Shown here piece by piece: positions 1 through 15,800 of a stretch of 64,000 bases of DNA. This DNA comes from Bugula neritina. Taxonomy: Eukaryota; Bryozoa; Gymnolaemata; Cheilostomatida; Bugulidae. The notes below the pieces were generated by a model. That model saw only the letters and a list, made by a program, of their open reading frames with translations, searched no databases and was not told the DNA's origin. Made by a program: the position numbers and the translations under genes. The stretch spans positions 15,717,375 through 15,781,374 of the forward strand of contig OZ037768.1 in the NCBI GenBank assembly GCA_964035545.1, read 5' to 3'. The first letter of the stretch is position 1. Every line of letters begins with the position of its first letter.

Positions 1-70
1 GCAATTTCAAAGCTTTAACTTGTTTGTACAGAGTGATTTAACAACATTGCAAGTAATGAAGAGTGTGTAC

Positions 71-829
71 CTGCATCATCATTGTTTGCATCCAGAGTTG
101 CTACGGGTAAGTGCAGTGTATGTAGAGCTCGGAACCTCTCAGAGCTGGGATCAGCTAAGAGCACCCGTGGTCTACCCAAATCATGATCCACTACAACCAC
201 CAAGCAGCATTAGGTATCTAGATGCAACATATGGTCTCAACAGCCAGACAACTGTAGTAGTGGCATTGCATTATCCCCAAGATTGGAATTTGAACATTGG
301 TGTAAAATTTCAGGAAAGACTACTTCACTTCAGCAAAACAATACTTCAATAAAAATAATTTCTAAAGGATAAAGGTCTGAACTAATAAATTGGGGTTTCT
401 TCACTAAATAACAAAGCATTTGAGAAACGGCAAAACTTTATCTTGAAGTTTGAATTGAAAGTCATGTATATACAGCGCCTCAGTTGATCAACATGCAACC
501 CTTAGATCAAGCAACAACTCAAGGTCATGACAATTTTACTTTTCAAGTTGAATGCTTTTAAAATTATTTAAATGTCGTTCGACGACGCAAGGATATGAGT
601 ACACTTACTGGACAGAGAATCATAGGCTTCCAGTTGTGAGAATAAATCATCGTCATCATCTATGGCCAGAATATTGGCAAGTCGCTCCCCTTCATTTAAC
701 TCATCCTCTTCACTCCACTGCAAATATTAATCTTTATATACTTTATAGATTTGGTTATGTTGAATCATTACTTTGTTGTTTATAGAACACACCAATGTAC
801 ACACATATATATATATATGTGTATATATA

Positions 830-882
<53 letters not shown>

Positions 883-3800
883 GTGTGTGTGTATATATAC
901 ATGAGTATGCAGAGTTATACACGAAAAATGGATTAGGATTATTTTTAAAAATATGCAATTATATGCCTAAATATGAATATTGAAACTAGCAAACAGATTA
1001 GGCATCTAACTTCACTGTAAACCAACTAACCCCTTCATCATCCATGCCAAGTTCGCCAGCATCAGCATTCGCTGCATTCTCTCCATCCTCATCATTATCA
1101 TCTTCGTCTTCGTCGTCATCATCTTCTTCAGACGTGTCCTCCTCTTCTTCCTCATGGTATGCAGCCTCATCTTATGATATCACATCAACATAACACTAGA
1201 TCTACATATCCTTACAGAAGTAGTTCTTAACATTCTCAGAATACAACACAAATTTCTCCAGTGTAGTGGGCCAACGCAGCACTATGCAAACATAGGAAAG
1301 CTATCATTTATCAATTATACTTCTTTTGGTTGTTGGTGTGCTGTTGTATAAAATATCAAGTCAATTTTTCTAATATACCAATCATGTAAATAATACAGCA
1401 ATTGTTGACCTTCCCATATGTTACTATGTACAGAATACAACTTAATATATGGCAGTGTCAATGCTAATGTACATAGTGGCAGTAAAAATTGGCACAAAAT
1501 TATGGAAGACGTTTGCAGAATGACGAGTTCTGGGGACCCAGCAAAAATCTCTGGGAACCAATTTTTAGGTGTGAGTCTACAGGTTAAATACCACTGCCTT
1601 CCATTGAAAAATTACAACACCAGAGGTAGGTACAACAACATACTACAACAGCAGAAGCAAGTACAGCAACATACTACAACAGCAGAGGTAGGTACAACAA
1701 CATACTACAACAGCAGAGGCAAGTACAACAACATACTACAACAGCAGAGGTAGGTACAACAACATACTACAACAGCAGAGGTAGGTACAACAACATACAA
1801 CACCAGAGGTAGGTACAACAACATACTACAACGCTAGAGGTAGGTACAACAACATACAACACCAGAGGTAGGTACAACAACATACTACAACAGCAGAGGT
1901 AGGTACAGCAACATACTACAACAGCAGAGGTAGGTACAACAACATACTACAACAGCAGAGGTAGGTACAGCAACATACTACAACACCGATCATTCTAGTT
2001 ATAAATTAAGACAGGCACATACCATCATCTTGTCTGTCATCTTCCCCAGGATCGACTTCTTCAATGTCAAACAGATTGACTTCGGAGTTATCTCTATCAA
2101 CATCGTCATCATCAGCTGAATGATCCGACCGGCCCTGGCTCAGAATCTCATCCAAAGCCTGCTCCAACACTTCGTTGACCTGTGACCACCAAAATAACTT
2201 GAAAAATCTATTATATAACATTGCAAGGTAGGCATCGTCATAAAACAGACTAAAATATTAAAAAAAATCATTATACAAAACCAAATAAGCATCGTATGCT
2301 TTTGTTTGCTTCTCTAAGTCGTATTTTATTAGAGACTGGTTAGTTTATTGCATGACAGTTTGACGGTAGATTGAATTAATAAAAGTGCGCAGTACGCATG
2401 ACCTCATACCTGCTGCTCTACATCAGCTATATTATTGAGAACCTCAGCATGCCTCTCTTCAAACCGTGCTCTTTCAGCATCAACATCACTTTCTCTGATA
2501 TTAGACTCATCTGCAACTTCATTGCTGTCGGAATCAACATCAATAGGAATGTCTCCAGTATCAGCAGGCGCTGTTGTCATGGTAAAACATATTTATATAT
2601 TGTTACAACAATACACTTGGTTATATGAATTTTACTGTGCACATAAACAACCCTGTTATTTCAAATCATTGTGATATGTAAAACAATGGCACAAAACCGC
2701 TTACCTCTATATAAAATAAAATATATAATTATAAACATGTTGCTCATTAAACCTTTAAAACACTCACCAGCTGAAAACTGTGAGGCTGGTTGACCACCAC
2801 TAGGTTCAGAGCCTTCTCGATCCCCTGCTGGAGTTTCTAGGGCTCTCATAGCCGATTCAAAAGCTCTTTCAGTGGATGATCCCATCTGCTCAGCTGGTGG
2901 CCTGAATTTTACAAAGTATTTATTTGACTTATTCTAACCATAACCATGCCTAACACAAGACCAGGCTAGTTTTCATCTTAAGTCTTCCATTGTCTGAGTA
3001 TCTCTAGTTTACCAAATTCAGACATTAAGCCTCAAGCAAACAGAGGATGACTAAAGGTACAAAAAAAAAACCCAGCAGGACTGCATTTTGTTACATCAAT
3101 AGACAACCAGCATTTGGTCTACTTCCAACCAAAAGAAGTTAGCGAGTCACTAGTTAGTCAGTAAAAGTCAATGAATAGACATGAAATACTTAAATAGGAT
3201 AGGTAGGTCAATCGGTAACACTGAACACTACATTTGATTTGCTAAAATCCAAATTTGTAATTCCCAACATTTTTGCCCATAATTAAAAGATTTTAGAACT
3301 GGAAATTGTTACTATGGTTACTTCAGTGAAATTTTAATAAAAAAAAGCATTTGAAATAAATTCAAACAATGACATCTTTAAATATTTTTATATAATTTAA
3401 CATTTACAAATGTTTCCAGTTTCAAGCGAGTTGAGTTTGAACATCAGACATGAGCTACACCGGAGTTGAATCTTCAAAATATTATAATTAGATAAATAAA
3501 CATATATCTACTCACCCAACAGTAGACGCCTTGCTGACATTAGGAGTTGGGGCTATTTGAGGTAAATTAACAATTCTAGAAAGAGACTCTAATGGTTTTA
3601 GTAAACAGTTGATAGTATTGACTGCTGACGGGTTGGACAAATCTAAGCTGTGTGGGATTCTGGCTATGTCAGATACCAAGCCCCTCTTCACCATTAGCTT
3701 CACAATCTAACCATATAAATAACCAGTCACTCTTTATTGGTAATAACATGTTACTTATCACAAGTTGTGGAAAGCTTTAAATAAAAAAACATTCTACTGT

Positions 3801-6800
3801 AGAGTTATAAAGCAAACTTCTACAAAAGTTTGAATTTTATTTGAGATTTCCAATGCCAGTGGGATTCAATGTATTAATACATATTGGAGAGCTTTTATAA
3901 CTTCCATTCACCAGTTTCAAAGATTTACAGCTGAGGTTCCCAAGTTAGCAAATCTGTTGAAAATCTATGTTTACAATTTTTGGGTACCAAATTTTAAAGG
4001 TTTTGTTCTCAAAACAAGCAGAAAACATATCTTTGAACTTTGAGATTCAGACTTGAAATTACAAAAAAAAAAACACTCCAGAAAATAGGAAATTAGCTAA
4101 ATATATTATGGCTAAACTGTTTATAAGATCATATCCATAGCTATGAGGAATAAACGCATAGTCTCCATTTGTATATCAAAATATTAAAAAAAAATATCTT
4201 TAGGAATTTTGCTATCAACATTTGTTTCCTTAAATAAACTTTGTAAAAAAAAAATGAGAAGTTTCAGCAACCAAGTTCAGTGACAACTGAAAAGGCTATC
4301 AAACCCTGTACCATACGATGGTTGAAAATCTTAAAAAATGGCAAGTAATCTTATTGGCTGTACTATATTTTTTAAGATTGTTATTACAAGCAAATAAAAC
4401 TTGCAATATTGGTAAACTGGACACAACTTGGCAGAATAAGTATAGTTCATATCTCACTTGATTCATAGAGCTGGAATTCATAGTTTTGATGAGCAAAGAT
4501 GGTTTAAGCTGGCTTTGAGCACCGGGACATGCCTCAATGAGACTGCTGACCAAGCCAGTCAGGGTCTGGATGTGTGTGTACTTGTGAGGCATTTCTGACA
4601 TAGCCAGAGTTTTCTAGAACACATAGTTAAAAGATAGGTAAACTAGTAGCCTTCCACCGACACAGAGCATCTGCAAAATGCCTTTTTGATATTATTAGAG
4701 AATTCTTCCAAGTTGAGACTAGGAGTGCATTATTTGTAACTATGGCTTTTCATAGTATAAATCAATTCACCTTGAAAATGCTAAGTTAGTTGCTGAACTG
4801 GCTATCAAGCCACAAAAAAAGTTCAAATATCATTTCAACACAAGTAACAGGTTAAAAAAACTGTAACGTCTCCTTTAAAATAATACATTGGTGAAATTAC
4901 CACTTGTGTAAATCCAGTCAAGTAACTGGGTAAAAAGCAATACAATGTTAACAATGTTTACCTGCAGGGCTAGCCTCAGTTCATTGACCAGAACAGTTTG
5001 CGCTTCAATACTGTGATTACAGGAGGCAAGGCTAGCTAGAAACATTTTGCACAATGTGGGGCAATCCTTGTCACCATCTTCTTGGGTGGAAGGCAGCAGT
5101 TTATCAAAAATAAATGTCAATGCAGTGCAAGTCTACAAAAGAATAACATGCGTTGCACATCGATATTCAATAACTTCATTATTCAATAATATTAATACCC
5201 ACATAGGTTCTGTGCAGACGTAAGCCAAACAAAATTGTTAAAAATTGAGCAATAAAAACTAAGCTGCATTCAATCTATAAACTCTATAAACAGCAGGAGA
5301 GTAGAAACTCACTTCATCAATCAAGTCGGACTGGCCAGCCAAATACACATGCTGTATGATGAGATTAGCACACATAGGGTATGATCTAACAAACTCAGAG
5401 AGCATTCTGAGAATACACGACTTGGACAGAAGAGGCTTTGTTTGAGAGTCGCTGGCTGTTGATGAGGAGCGGACATCTTCATCATTGGTTGATTTGGCTA
5501 ATAAAAAATAACTAAGCTGAACTGTCTACTCTGCATAAGACTAGGAGTAAAACCTGCCATAAAAATTGCAGTGCACTTGTTAATCTTTGAGCTGATCTTA
5601 GTTTCAATCAAAGTCTACCAAAACAATTAACACCAATAATCAAATGATTACAGAAAAATTATCACTAAACTTATTTTATTGCCTGGCATGAACAATGTAT
5701 GCATTTTTGGGAAATTGGCACAAACCTACCTTTACTTTCCAAGTACTTTGTGTCAATGCTGGAAGATGTAGTGCTGTCATTGGTGGCCAGGAGTCCCTGC
5801 AATACTGAAGTATGTGACAACACAATAGCTGTTGCAGAGCTTTCTGTAGGGGATATATCTTCCTGAGATGACTTTTCTAAAGGTTTATGTTTTTCAGTCA
5901 CACTAGTAGAATGCTCACTGCTAGATTTTGAATATGGTACGATTAGTATATTGAGGAGAGAGGTGATAATCTTTCTAAACGCATTGGATGGTACAGATGA
6001 TGCAGAGGTAGGTGTGGCTTTCTCTGGGCTGTAAGAAAGAATGTCTACTTGGTGTTGAGATGACCACGGCGGCTCTGTAACAACATTTATAGAAAACACA
6101 TGAGATAACAAATCCATTTTGACAAGGCTAATGCAGCTTATTCAGCACATAAAATAACAAAGAAAAAAACATTTATGACATGAATATGAGACAAATACTC
6201 AAGCAAAAAAAGAAGACATCAACATAACAAATTCAGCTGCTTCCAGGCTAGATGCATAATTTCAACATCAGTTAATATTGAAGAAAAGGCTAGAGATTAA
6301 GTGCGGAGCAGTAGAGGGCAAAGGTCAGGTGTCATGAAGAATTTTACCTTTGCCATTATGAAGACTTATGGAGAGGTGCTGTTGTGCGAGAGTCTTAAGT
6401 TGATCCGTGCTACGGCACATAGCAGGACCAAGCTGCCTCATCACATAGTGGATCTCTTTACTTCCAATAGAATTGGATGATACACCAGTGAGGGTAGACC
6501 CCAAACCAGATACAACTTCCTTCAGCACCTAAAGACAAAACCAGTTTGTTAGTGTTATAATCATACAAAAAATGAATAGTATTTGATAGTAAATAAGCAT
6601 TAGAAGGCTTGCTCTATTTAGTTAATGAGAAGTATTAGGTCCCAAAAGGCAAAAACATACATTTGAAAACAATGTGAAATAGCAAGCAAAAAACTAGTAG
6701 TGAAAAGTACTATAGCCCTATGGCATACAAAGTAGAAACTAACCATTGTCATACACTGCGCCAAGGTGCTCTTATCTTCCAGAACATGACGCAGCAGCAA

Positions 6801-9800
6801 TGTACAAAGACTAGTAAATCCTGTGAAGAAAGAAGCTTGTGTAAGGGCTAAGAGCTGATCCACCCCTCCACAATCAACAAAGAGCTTTGCCTCTTCATGT
6901 TCACGTGTAAACCGAAGGCAAAGCCTTAGCACAGCATGCAGCGTCTCACACTCCACAGGAACAGATATCAAGTCAACACAGCACTTAATGAGAGAGGTAA
7001 TCTGGCCAGGAGTAAGCCCTGACATAGAGTCAAACTCAATGTCCATTGGGGTGTCTGAGCTCTTCTCACGTTCCTCTTGAGAGGGTATGGACAGCATAAC
7101 AGGGCGCCGATTACCTGTATCTTCGTTCAGCTGAAAGTATATACTAACTTATTGCATCTTACTAAAGTCACCAGTTTAAATAAAAAAGTTTTTTTTTCTA
7201 AAATAAGAATAAATTTTTTTTATAACCTTCAACTTTAAAAAATAGACACAGCCTGTAGTAAAATGAAGGGTTACACATAAAACCATGCTATAGCTTTACC
7301 TGAAGCATTGCATTAAACTGTACAAGGTACTTTCGGCGGCCAGCTGAAAATCGGACACTAGTTTCTCCACTTTTATAAGCAGTGTCAATGACATTATTAG
7401 AGGTGCTGTTATAGGCACACCACCGCCCATTTCGGTCATCAAACCATTTCCATGCTGTGCTATCCCCCTGGAATAACATATAAGCAATATATTACATTCC
7501 ATAAGAGATTCTGCATCACTAAGTTTGAGCTGACAAATACATTCGCTGCATGCCCGTATGTTAAAACACATGAATCCATTTGAATAAAATAATAATATAA
7601 ATGGCCACAAGACAACCAAAATTTAAATTATCAAAAATAAGTGAGTATTCAATCACATCTGCATACCAAAACTTTTCTACACTTTGCCTTTCGTTTTGAG
7701 GCCACTGCAGCTTTCTCGCATTGATCAATGATCAACATAACTGGAGCCAACCACCTGAAAAATTATATCATTATTAGGATGTACCATGTGTTTAACTTTT
7801 AAGGTGTTACAAGATGAGAAATCAAACAACATGTGGTAGTAATTATGATACATTCTTCAATAAAACAGAGCTATACAAGCTGCCCTTGCAAATAGATATT
7901 GAGTACATCATAACAATTGCATCAATCAGCAACAAGTTTGCAAAAAAAGTAGTATATGTACTCTTTAACAACAAAGATGAGGCACAAAACACACAGTAGT
8001 ACTCCATGTACACACGACTGCATTAATGTTGCCTTATATACTCTGAAGGTGAGCTAACCTGGGTGTACCCTGACTGCCAGTCAGTCTGAATGCAGGCAAA
8101 CAATTCTGTATCAGGTTTAGCACTGAGTCAATAAAGCCATTTTCCTGCAGTATACTGATACACGGCGTATCAACTTCTTGTATTAGTAAAGTGAGGAGGT
8201 GCATGCGAGCTGCCAACTTGCAGTTCTTATCTCCATGTTTGAAGTACTGAGTAGCATCTCCCATATTGCTGCCCCAAGCATGATGTACCGAGTCTTCAGA
8301 TAGTTGTGTGATAACATCAGTGATCTACAGAGCAGAAGGGAAAACCATTGCATGCACAGAAGAACACAGTGTCAGAAATAGTTAAACATATAATTCCTCA
8401 TTCAGTAGCTTCATTTCTTAACTTCTGAACAGTAGAAGTAATAGCATCTAAAAGAGCTATTTTTAAAAACTTCAAAAATGCAAATTTGTTTTTTAAATTA
8501 TAAAAGCATTAGTTTGTGTATTGTTAATTAACTCAAATACATAGAAATCAATCAACACTAGCTGATTATTACTTTTGTCCAAAAAAACCTCCACATCTTT
8601 AGTTTAGTTGCTCCTTACCTCTAGAAAAAGTTGCTTGAACATTCTTTGTTTCCATTCGTCCCCATTACGCTTCCATACTGTTACCAACAATTGGCAAATT
8701 TTAAAAACAGTGTTGGGCATAGCATCAAGCAAATTCATACAACCAGCCACCAAGTTTTCGGTCAACTCATCCAAGTCTTCGGTGGTGAGAAATGATGGTG
8801 CAGTGCTAGATGAGCAACTAGGCTGTGATTCAGTGACAGCCTCAGGTTTACTTTCAGATTTACTCTCGGTCTATGGAAAAATAGGAGAACCAGGTTTTGA
8901 CTATCACAACAATGCTCAGGCTGTAGCTTGTTTAATATCTCTGTGAGAACCCCTTATGAGAAAGGGCTAATGAACATGGCTTAAGGACTTTTGTTGTGGA
9001 ATAGGAGTAATTAATACAATATGCTTTTCCCAACATCACCAATGGCTCTGTCATTTCAAACCTATGACCTAGAAGTTACTAAGCCAGCACCCTAACCACT
9101 ATACTACATCCTAGTTCTCTTAATTATAATACTGGCAGCTGAACATCAGTAATATTGGTTGAAGCTGAACATAACTATTTGAAAATCATGTAATTATAAT
9201 ATTGTAAAAATATCCTATAAAACATGTCTACGTTGCAAACCTACCATGTTTATATAATTGGTTGGAATTAGCTTGAGTAGTATAAAATAGACTCATCATA
9301 ACTGGCATACTGTTAATATTTATGCAAACTACTTGTAGCATAGCAATCCACTATAAGAATGTCAGGGATGAATACAAGTTAACAAGCATTATTCAACAAG
9401 GTACACACCTCATTGGTTGAAGTGGTCAACGAGAGCTCAATGGCTGCTCTAATTTGTTCATCCTCTGTCAGAGATGTCTCCATTGCAGGAGCAGCTGACT
9501 GGGCACCCCCTGCTGTCACACCAGCAACAGTGTGAGAAATAAGATATTCAGTAGCTTGTTCAACTGTTGATGTGAAATTCAGAGCCTCCACACAACTTTC
9601 TCTAGCAAAACCCATATCCATCAACTACAAAAGTAGACATGATATACAGTTGATGATACCAAATACTAAAAACAGCATATAACACACTGTGTTAGGCACT
9701 GCCATTAGCTTGATAGACTCTTTCCTCTACTTTACCAATTACTTGCAATGAAAATACATGATGGATACAGATTCAATAGTCAATACATGAGTAAATGAAA

Positions 9801-12800
9801 CGTTTACCACTGATGTTAGCAGTTGTACACCATACATGGACAAAATCAGAATACAATAGAAATTTGAAACACTCACATCTCGTAGCAACTCATTATCCTC
9901 AGACACTGGTGCTAGTCCTGGTCTGGTAGGGACTGGCTGGGCTGAGAGGTTAGAGGTGCCGGCAGCAAGAGAGGAAGTGGTGGCAGCAGCAGATTTGCTT
10001 TTACTATAGTCTTTGGCAGCTTCCTGCTCCTTCTCCTAACACCAGCAGATGAAGATATGTCAGCATAACAAGTTAGTCATAGTGGAGCTGTAGTACTGGT
10101 CACTCAGATGTTGCAAATTGAAAACTAGCGGCAAGTATTACTTTAGTATTCAACCGAGAACATTCCAAAAACAAGCATTAAGATCACAATAAAAAACAAC
10201 CTTCACACTGTAAACTTTAGCCAGTCATTGAAACAAGATGACTACTGCAAGGAATACAGCTATTCCATTATATACTGGGACAATGTGGTTCACCAACCTT
10301 AATCATTTTCTCTGCTTGTATAATATGGCCAAGAATGGTGAGAATAGTAAGAGCCACTTGCTCCAGTTCTCCTAGAATTTCACCTTCTAAGTTCTTAGTA
10401 TTGGTCAGTGCTTGATGGTTCCACAATTTGAGTATGCAGTCAAATACAGGCTACAAAATGCGGCACACTTACCTTTACCAAACTCCATCTGCTATAATGT
10501 GTACACAGTGATGCATGCACAAGGCTTCATTGCTCAACAGTTAAAGTTGTTGTTTCATAATATGTAGCACGCTTGCACTTCATAATGTAAGAGACAATAG
10601 CACACATCTAGTAATTGCATTTTTCAGAATTTATCATTTCACTCCAAACAATTCAGCACATTTTTCACATGCGATTTAAAAGCTCAAGAAATCAACGTAA
10701 AATAAACACTTTCTAACAAAAGGTTACTGCAAATACTGTCAGGTAGGTTGCCACGGAGGTGGTATTGAAATACACCTTACTTAATAGCATAAGCTATGAA
10801 ATTTGCATGGTTATACTAGCAGATGCTAATTAAAGACTTTCACATATATTGAAACTTTTATCTTCCCAGCATGAGTCCTGTTGCCTTACGATACAACAAC
10901 GTTGCTTCGTCAAATCATAGCACTTGTAACAAAACTTGAAAGTATAGCGAGTAAATAGCTAGAATGCATAAACATTGTCAGATAAAATGAATTTATTACC
11001 TTCAGCATTTGCTTGAGATAATCAGTGGGATTAAACTTTACAAAATTAGAATTGTTTCCTTTCTCGGGAAGGGGATAAATGGACTCCAAAATGAGCTTAG
11101 GATTCACCATTTTCTCCACCAACAGCAACCAAGTGTCCAAGAAATCAATGCAATGACCTGAAACAATGCAAATGGATAGTTTAGTCATGTTTATCAACAT
11201 AAAAAAACCATCAATTTTGTTCCCATTGCAGCCTCTGTACTAAAACCCACAAGCCATTAGGTTAACCCAGACTAACCTGGAAGTGTGGGTACAGCATCTG
11301 CGCCCCCTCTAAATGATTCAGCAGGTGGAAGTTGACCCAGCACATGGTCAAAAACAGTAAATAGAGCTTCATGTCCTTTACTGTTGATGAATTCTTGTAG
11401 CATAAGATGATAGGATCGCTTATTCTCCTCAAATAGCATGAGCATAATGAAGCCCGCAGAACACATCAAAAATGACATCCTGGAAAGTGCATACTTTTGT
11501 TTAAGCCTAAAAGATCTTTTACGTTCATAAAAGTAACTATGGGAATAGAAGAGAGTTTGGTGTACTTTTTTCTATGCATGCATCATAAGGAGTAGGCCAA
11601 AAACCACGTTAAAATACTTTAATTGTTATAACAACCAAATAACTTACTTCAACTTGGGAACATTGGCATCAGTTGGAGGTTTCCAGCTCAAACCAAAAAC
11701 AGAAATCTTGCAAAGAGATTTCACAACGGTCCTAGCGTTGGCTGATGGCACAGGCGGTATGGGAGGCTGGTGATGGCCTCTTCGCTGTCTGAGCATCACA
11801 GAACCAACACACAGTTTGACCAATACTTGCTGAAACAACTCAGCCAATGTGTTGCCCAGTCTGAAAACATAACAGTCAGTTGATCATACGACAAAATTAG
11901 CAAGTTTCAAATGAAAGTAGCAGTTGAAATACGGACACAAACCTGGAGGTCAAGTGCACCAGTGGTCGAACATTTTTTAGTTGACAGGAAACAAGGGCAG
12001 AAGGTTTTTTGATGCCGGTGGAGGTGGAGCTATCACCAGAAGTTCCTTCACCAGCCTCTTCATCATTTGCAGTGGCAGCGGAAGATGTGACATTAGATAC
12101 GGCAGCCATCATATCAGCTGTACTTAGACCTTCCATAGCAGCTGTCACTCCTACACTACTGTTACTCTCTGTATCCATGTCTTTGGAAGTGGCCAACTTA
12201 GGTAGAAGCTTGGCCATGTCAGCTAAGTAAAGAAATATAACTACATCTTGTATTTACCTCTACATATACACTGCATAGTAGCAATTCGCAGAAAATGATA
12301 GCTACACTTTCTATTAAACAGTGACGCAAAAAAAACCAAAAATCTTCAATCTTTCCTTCACTTTTGTGAGTTGTGAGTTTTAAAGATCATATTATTTAAA
12401 CCTACTTCATTCTTTCATAATGGAGAATATTTGTTGCACATGGTTACGTATCGTAGTCTCTCAAAAAGGTGCAACTTAACACAGTCGCCTCAAATGGGAA
12501 TGAACAATTCTACTGCTAGTACAATTGTCAGCATATGATTTGTGATTTTTCATTAAATACATAACACGATAATGCGTTGAATAGTTACAATGGGTTCCTT
12601 GCGTTGTGTAGCATTGCCATTCAAATATATATATATAATATGGTATAAACATAATTAAAAATATGTATAACCAACTTCAGACGTCAACGGAGAGCAATAA
12701 AATGTACCAACCTCGGCCAAAATCTGACTCAGCTGGTAGACGATCATTGTCACCACAGACTGCCAGGAGAACTGTACCTTCCCAGAGAATCAAGTAGTAA

Positions 12801-15800
12801 AGTTTACCAAGCTGTTCTAGCACTTCCATACCCTGCTGACTACTCCACTGCGAAAGCGAAATCTCTTTCAAATCAGCCTGAATGACACAAAAGCATAGTA
12901 AAACATATATGTGAGTCCACTATTACGTTAACTATCTTGAGGTAATCATGGGCGAGAATTAAGGGATAAAATCAACTTAAAAATCCAATGACAAGATTTA
13001 ATTACACTATTGCAAATCGTGCAATGAAAATTGCTGTGGACTAGTTATATAGAATGCTGACTAACCTGCCCAAATTTGCACATATTGGCAATCATCTTCA
13101 CATACAACTGCACAGAGGTAAGTTTGTGTAGTAATGGTGTCAAAGTTGAGCTGGCAACTGCATCTGAGATGCTTGCTGTACCACCAACAGCATTGGCAAG
13201 CTCATTTAGAAGAACGCTGCCTCCAGGGGGTGGTAGAGGTTCATACAAGCTTCCGATGGAGTCAAGCACTTCAGAAAGCTGTTTTATACCTTCTTGCAAA
13301 ACCAGTGGTTCGTGGCATAACTTCTAAACGAATATATGATTAAACTTAACGGTTGAGTCAGTTTACTTGATTTAGTAAACACTGGAATAATCAACAACCA
13401 ACAGTAAACACAGCTTACTGTCCATTTAGTGTTCAAAAACCGAAATTATACAAGGATATAGATGTACCAATAAAAACATTTGTATTATGAAAGATCACAA
13501 GATATGAATACAGTAAATATAAACCAGAAAGAGCATAATGAGTAACAGTTGATTTTCGTGAAACATACTAGCAGCACAGTGCAGACATTTGACACAGCTT
13601 GGAAAGCCTGAGTGGTAGGAAAGTCCACTGGGAGATTAGGTAATCCAACAATGGTAAACAGAGGCTCCAATCCGTCTTGGTTTATGAACTCCATGCAGTG
13701 ATCATCTGATGATGTGTTGCCCATTATTGCATCTACAAACTTCATCTACAGCAGAAAATACATAGCCCAAGCAGTGCAACTGCTATAGTTGGTTGTTGAA
13801 TAAATGCTATCAAACATGCCTTCAAAAAATTTGTTGAGGCAAAACATAAATTTGCATTGGAAATTTTAAACCAAATTTTGGAAATAGCCAATATTCAGTT
13901 ACACTCAGTACAAAGCTAAAGATATAATTAGACAGAATATTATACTGAAGACCTACCACATTGTGAATGTAATCTATCAGTGGAATTGGTTTAGGAGCAC
14001 TAGTCTTCACCTCTTCTGTTGCTATGGTCTGCTGAGGTGTTGACACAACTATCTGGGAGTTATCACCTGCTAAGCAATTATATATTGTAACTAACCAGTT
14101 CAATCAAGACTTACACTATTCACACATCTTTGATTCATTTATAGCGTAGTATCTCTTATAAAGCTCTAAAAATTTGACTTGGAATGTTTTCTTTAAAACA
14201 AAATACCAGCCAATCAGAAAGGCAGACAAACCCATGTATAAACAGCATACCTTCAGTTACTTCTTCATCGTCTTCACTTTCAATGTCACTGTTGCTAGGA
14301 GCATTGGCAGCAGAAGATGAGCCAGTTGTGGCTTCGATTGCTTCAGATGCTTTGCTGACGCACACATATTGCTTGTCTGTGCCGAATCTGATTATCTCAT
14401 TCATCAACTGGAACATAAACTTGATGAACATATATAGGCACACACGAACATATATACTGCAATGGTGCTAGCAAGACATTTAAATGTACACAGCCACTAA
14501 ATAACCTGCTAAATGTGAACACAGTCTGCAATGCTGTGACCACAAACATCAGTAAGGTGTGCACAGCTGCCACATTGAAATGAGCAGTGAATCACCATGC
14601 CAAGAATATCTTTGAACATACCCCAATAATGGCACTGATGGCTGGTTCTCGCAGGCTAGGCTGATGTCTCATCAGCTCATCCATTGCTGTGCCCAGATTA
14701 CCGGCTGTATCACCAAATGCATCAGAACTCTTTCTTTTCTTCATGGCAGGGAGATACTCTGGAGACAGGAGCACCTGAACAGAAACACACATATAACATG
14801 TAAAATTAGTGTTCTTGGAATCACAGCAGAACATATCTACTCTTATAGTGATAGAGATGATATCATACAGCCATACAGGTACATACTGCTAATAGTATTT
14901 TTCAGGTACTATAATGTAGCAATAGTGTGTATATGTTGTCTGTTTGGTGAACAGTGCTGCCTGTGCATGCTTTACATGTTAAACAAAAGTGTACAAATTA
15001 TATTGCATTTCAAATTGACAAGCATTAATCACAGCCTAATAAGGCATTCAATGCTAAAAACTATAAGATATGAAAAATTTTGAACCTGCAGAACTGGCGG
15101 CTTAGTATCTTGACAATGAATAAACAGAAAATAATCTACTCCATAATTTCATAACCTATATTTATGAACACCAAACCTTGAAAAGTTTGTCAAATGGCTT
15201 GTAGCTAACAAAAGCATCTAGCCCTCTTTGGTTCAAACACAGAGCGCTAAATACATTGGGGAGGGCAGCTAATACTTCCCGCGTAGTAGGAACCTACAAT
15301 GAGTTGATACAAAGAGTAAAATAAAAGCACTCAAAAATACAGAAACCTCCTAATCCAGCATCTAAGTGATATAATAAAAAGAATATACTGCAACAAGACA
15401 CTAGAACTAATAATTTTTTTTAAAAAGGATCCGAGAAATTATACTTGCTTCAAAAATAGCACCAGAGCAAGCGCTCCTTACACAAATTCTATGAACAGCA
15501 ATTTTAGGAACCAGAATTAAGTAATTATAATCCCAACTGAAAGCAAGGCATGCCTTGTTTTTAATAGAAGAAGTACAAAAATTTCATGAATATTTTGAGA
15601 TACAATTTTAGCAAATGGTAGGGTGCTCATGCCAAAAATGTGAGCCAATAAAAAGGTAGTATAGTGGCGAGCGAATTGGAACTTACATCTTTAACTAGTA
15701 GAGATTCAAGGACAACTTCTGTAAGACCCCTGTCTTGCAGAGAAGAAAGCAAAGATGGCTCTTGAAATACAAATACTGTCACGACATCAAGAGCTACAAC

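Larger units (their letters stand above)
609..2179 (-). other. HUWE1: HUWE1 acidic region (exons 2179-2023, 1170-1031, 717-609)
   Basis: Three consecutive exons encode a strongly acidic stretch (for example [19 protein letters not shown] and [18 protein letters not shown]). They correspond to the acidic region of human HUWE1 after the helical-repeat part. Phase links them: the 2179-2023 exon ends in phase 1 and joins at ataag|at (1170), and 1031 to 717 joins in phase 0. The long intron between 2022 and 1171 holds a 31-bp minisatellite. Low complexity makes exact homology weak, but the reading frames are unambiguous. Confidence 0.8.

Noticed and set aside
20-352. 110-residue plus-strand open frame at the window start
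   Set aside because: It overlaps, in antisense, the HUWE1 exon 190-71, whose splice phase fits its upstream exon, and it matches nothing I recognise.
751-983. Open frames of Tyr-Ile repeats on both strands
   Set aside because: Artefacts of the AT/GT microsatellite at 803-900.
1418-1753. 111-residue plus-strand frame rich in Gln/Thr
   Set aside because: It runs through the 31-bp minisatellite inside a HUWE1 intron.
14664-15083. 139-residue plus-strand frame, the longest single frame of its region
   Set aside because: Its first part is antisense to HUWE1 exon 14774-14622 and the rest is intronic; composition is not gene-like.
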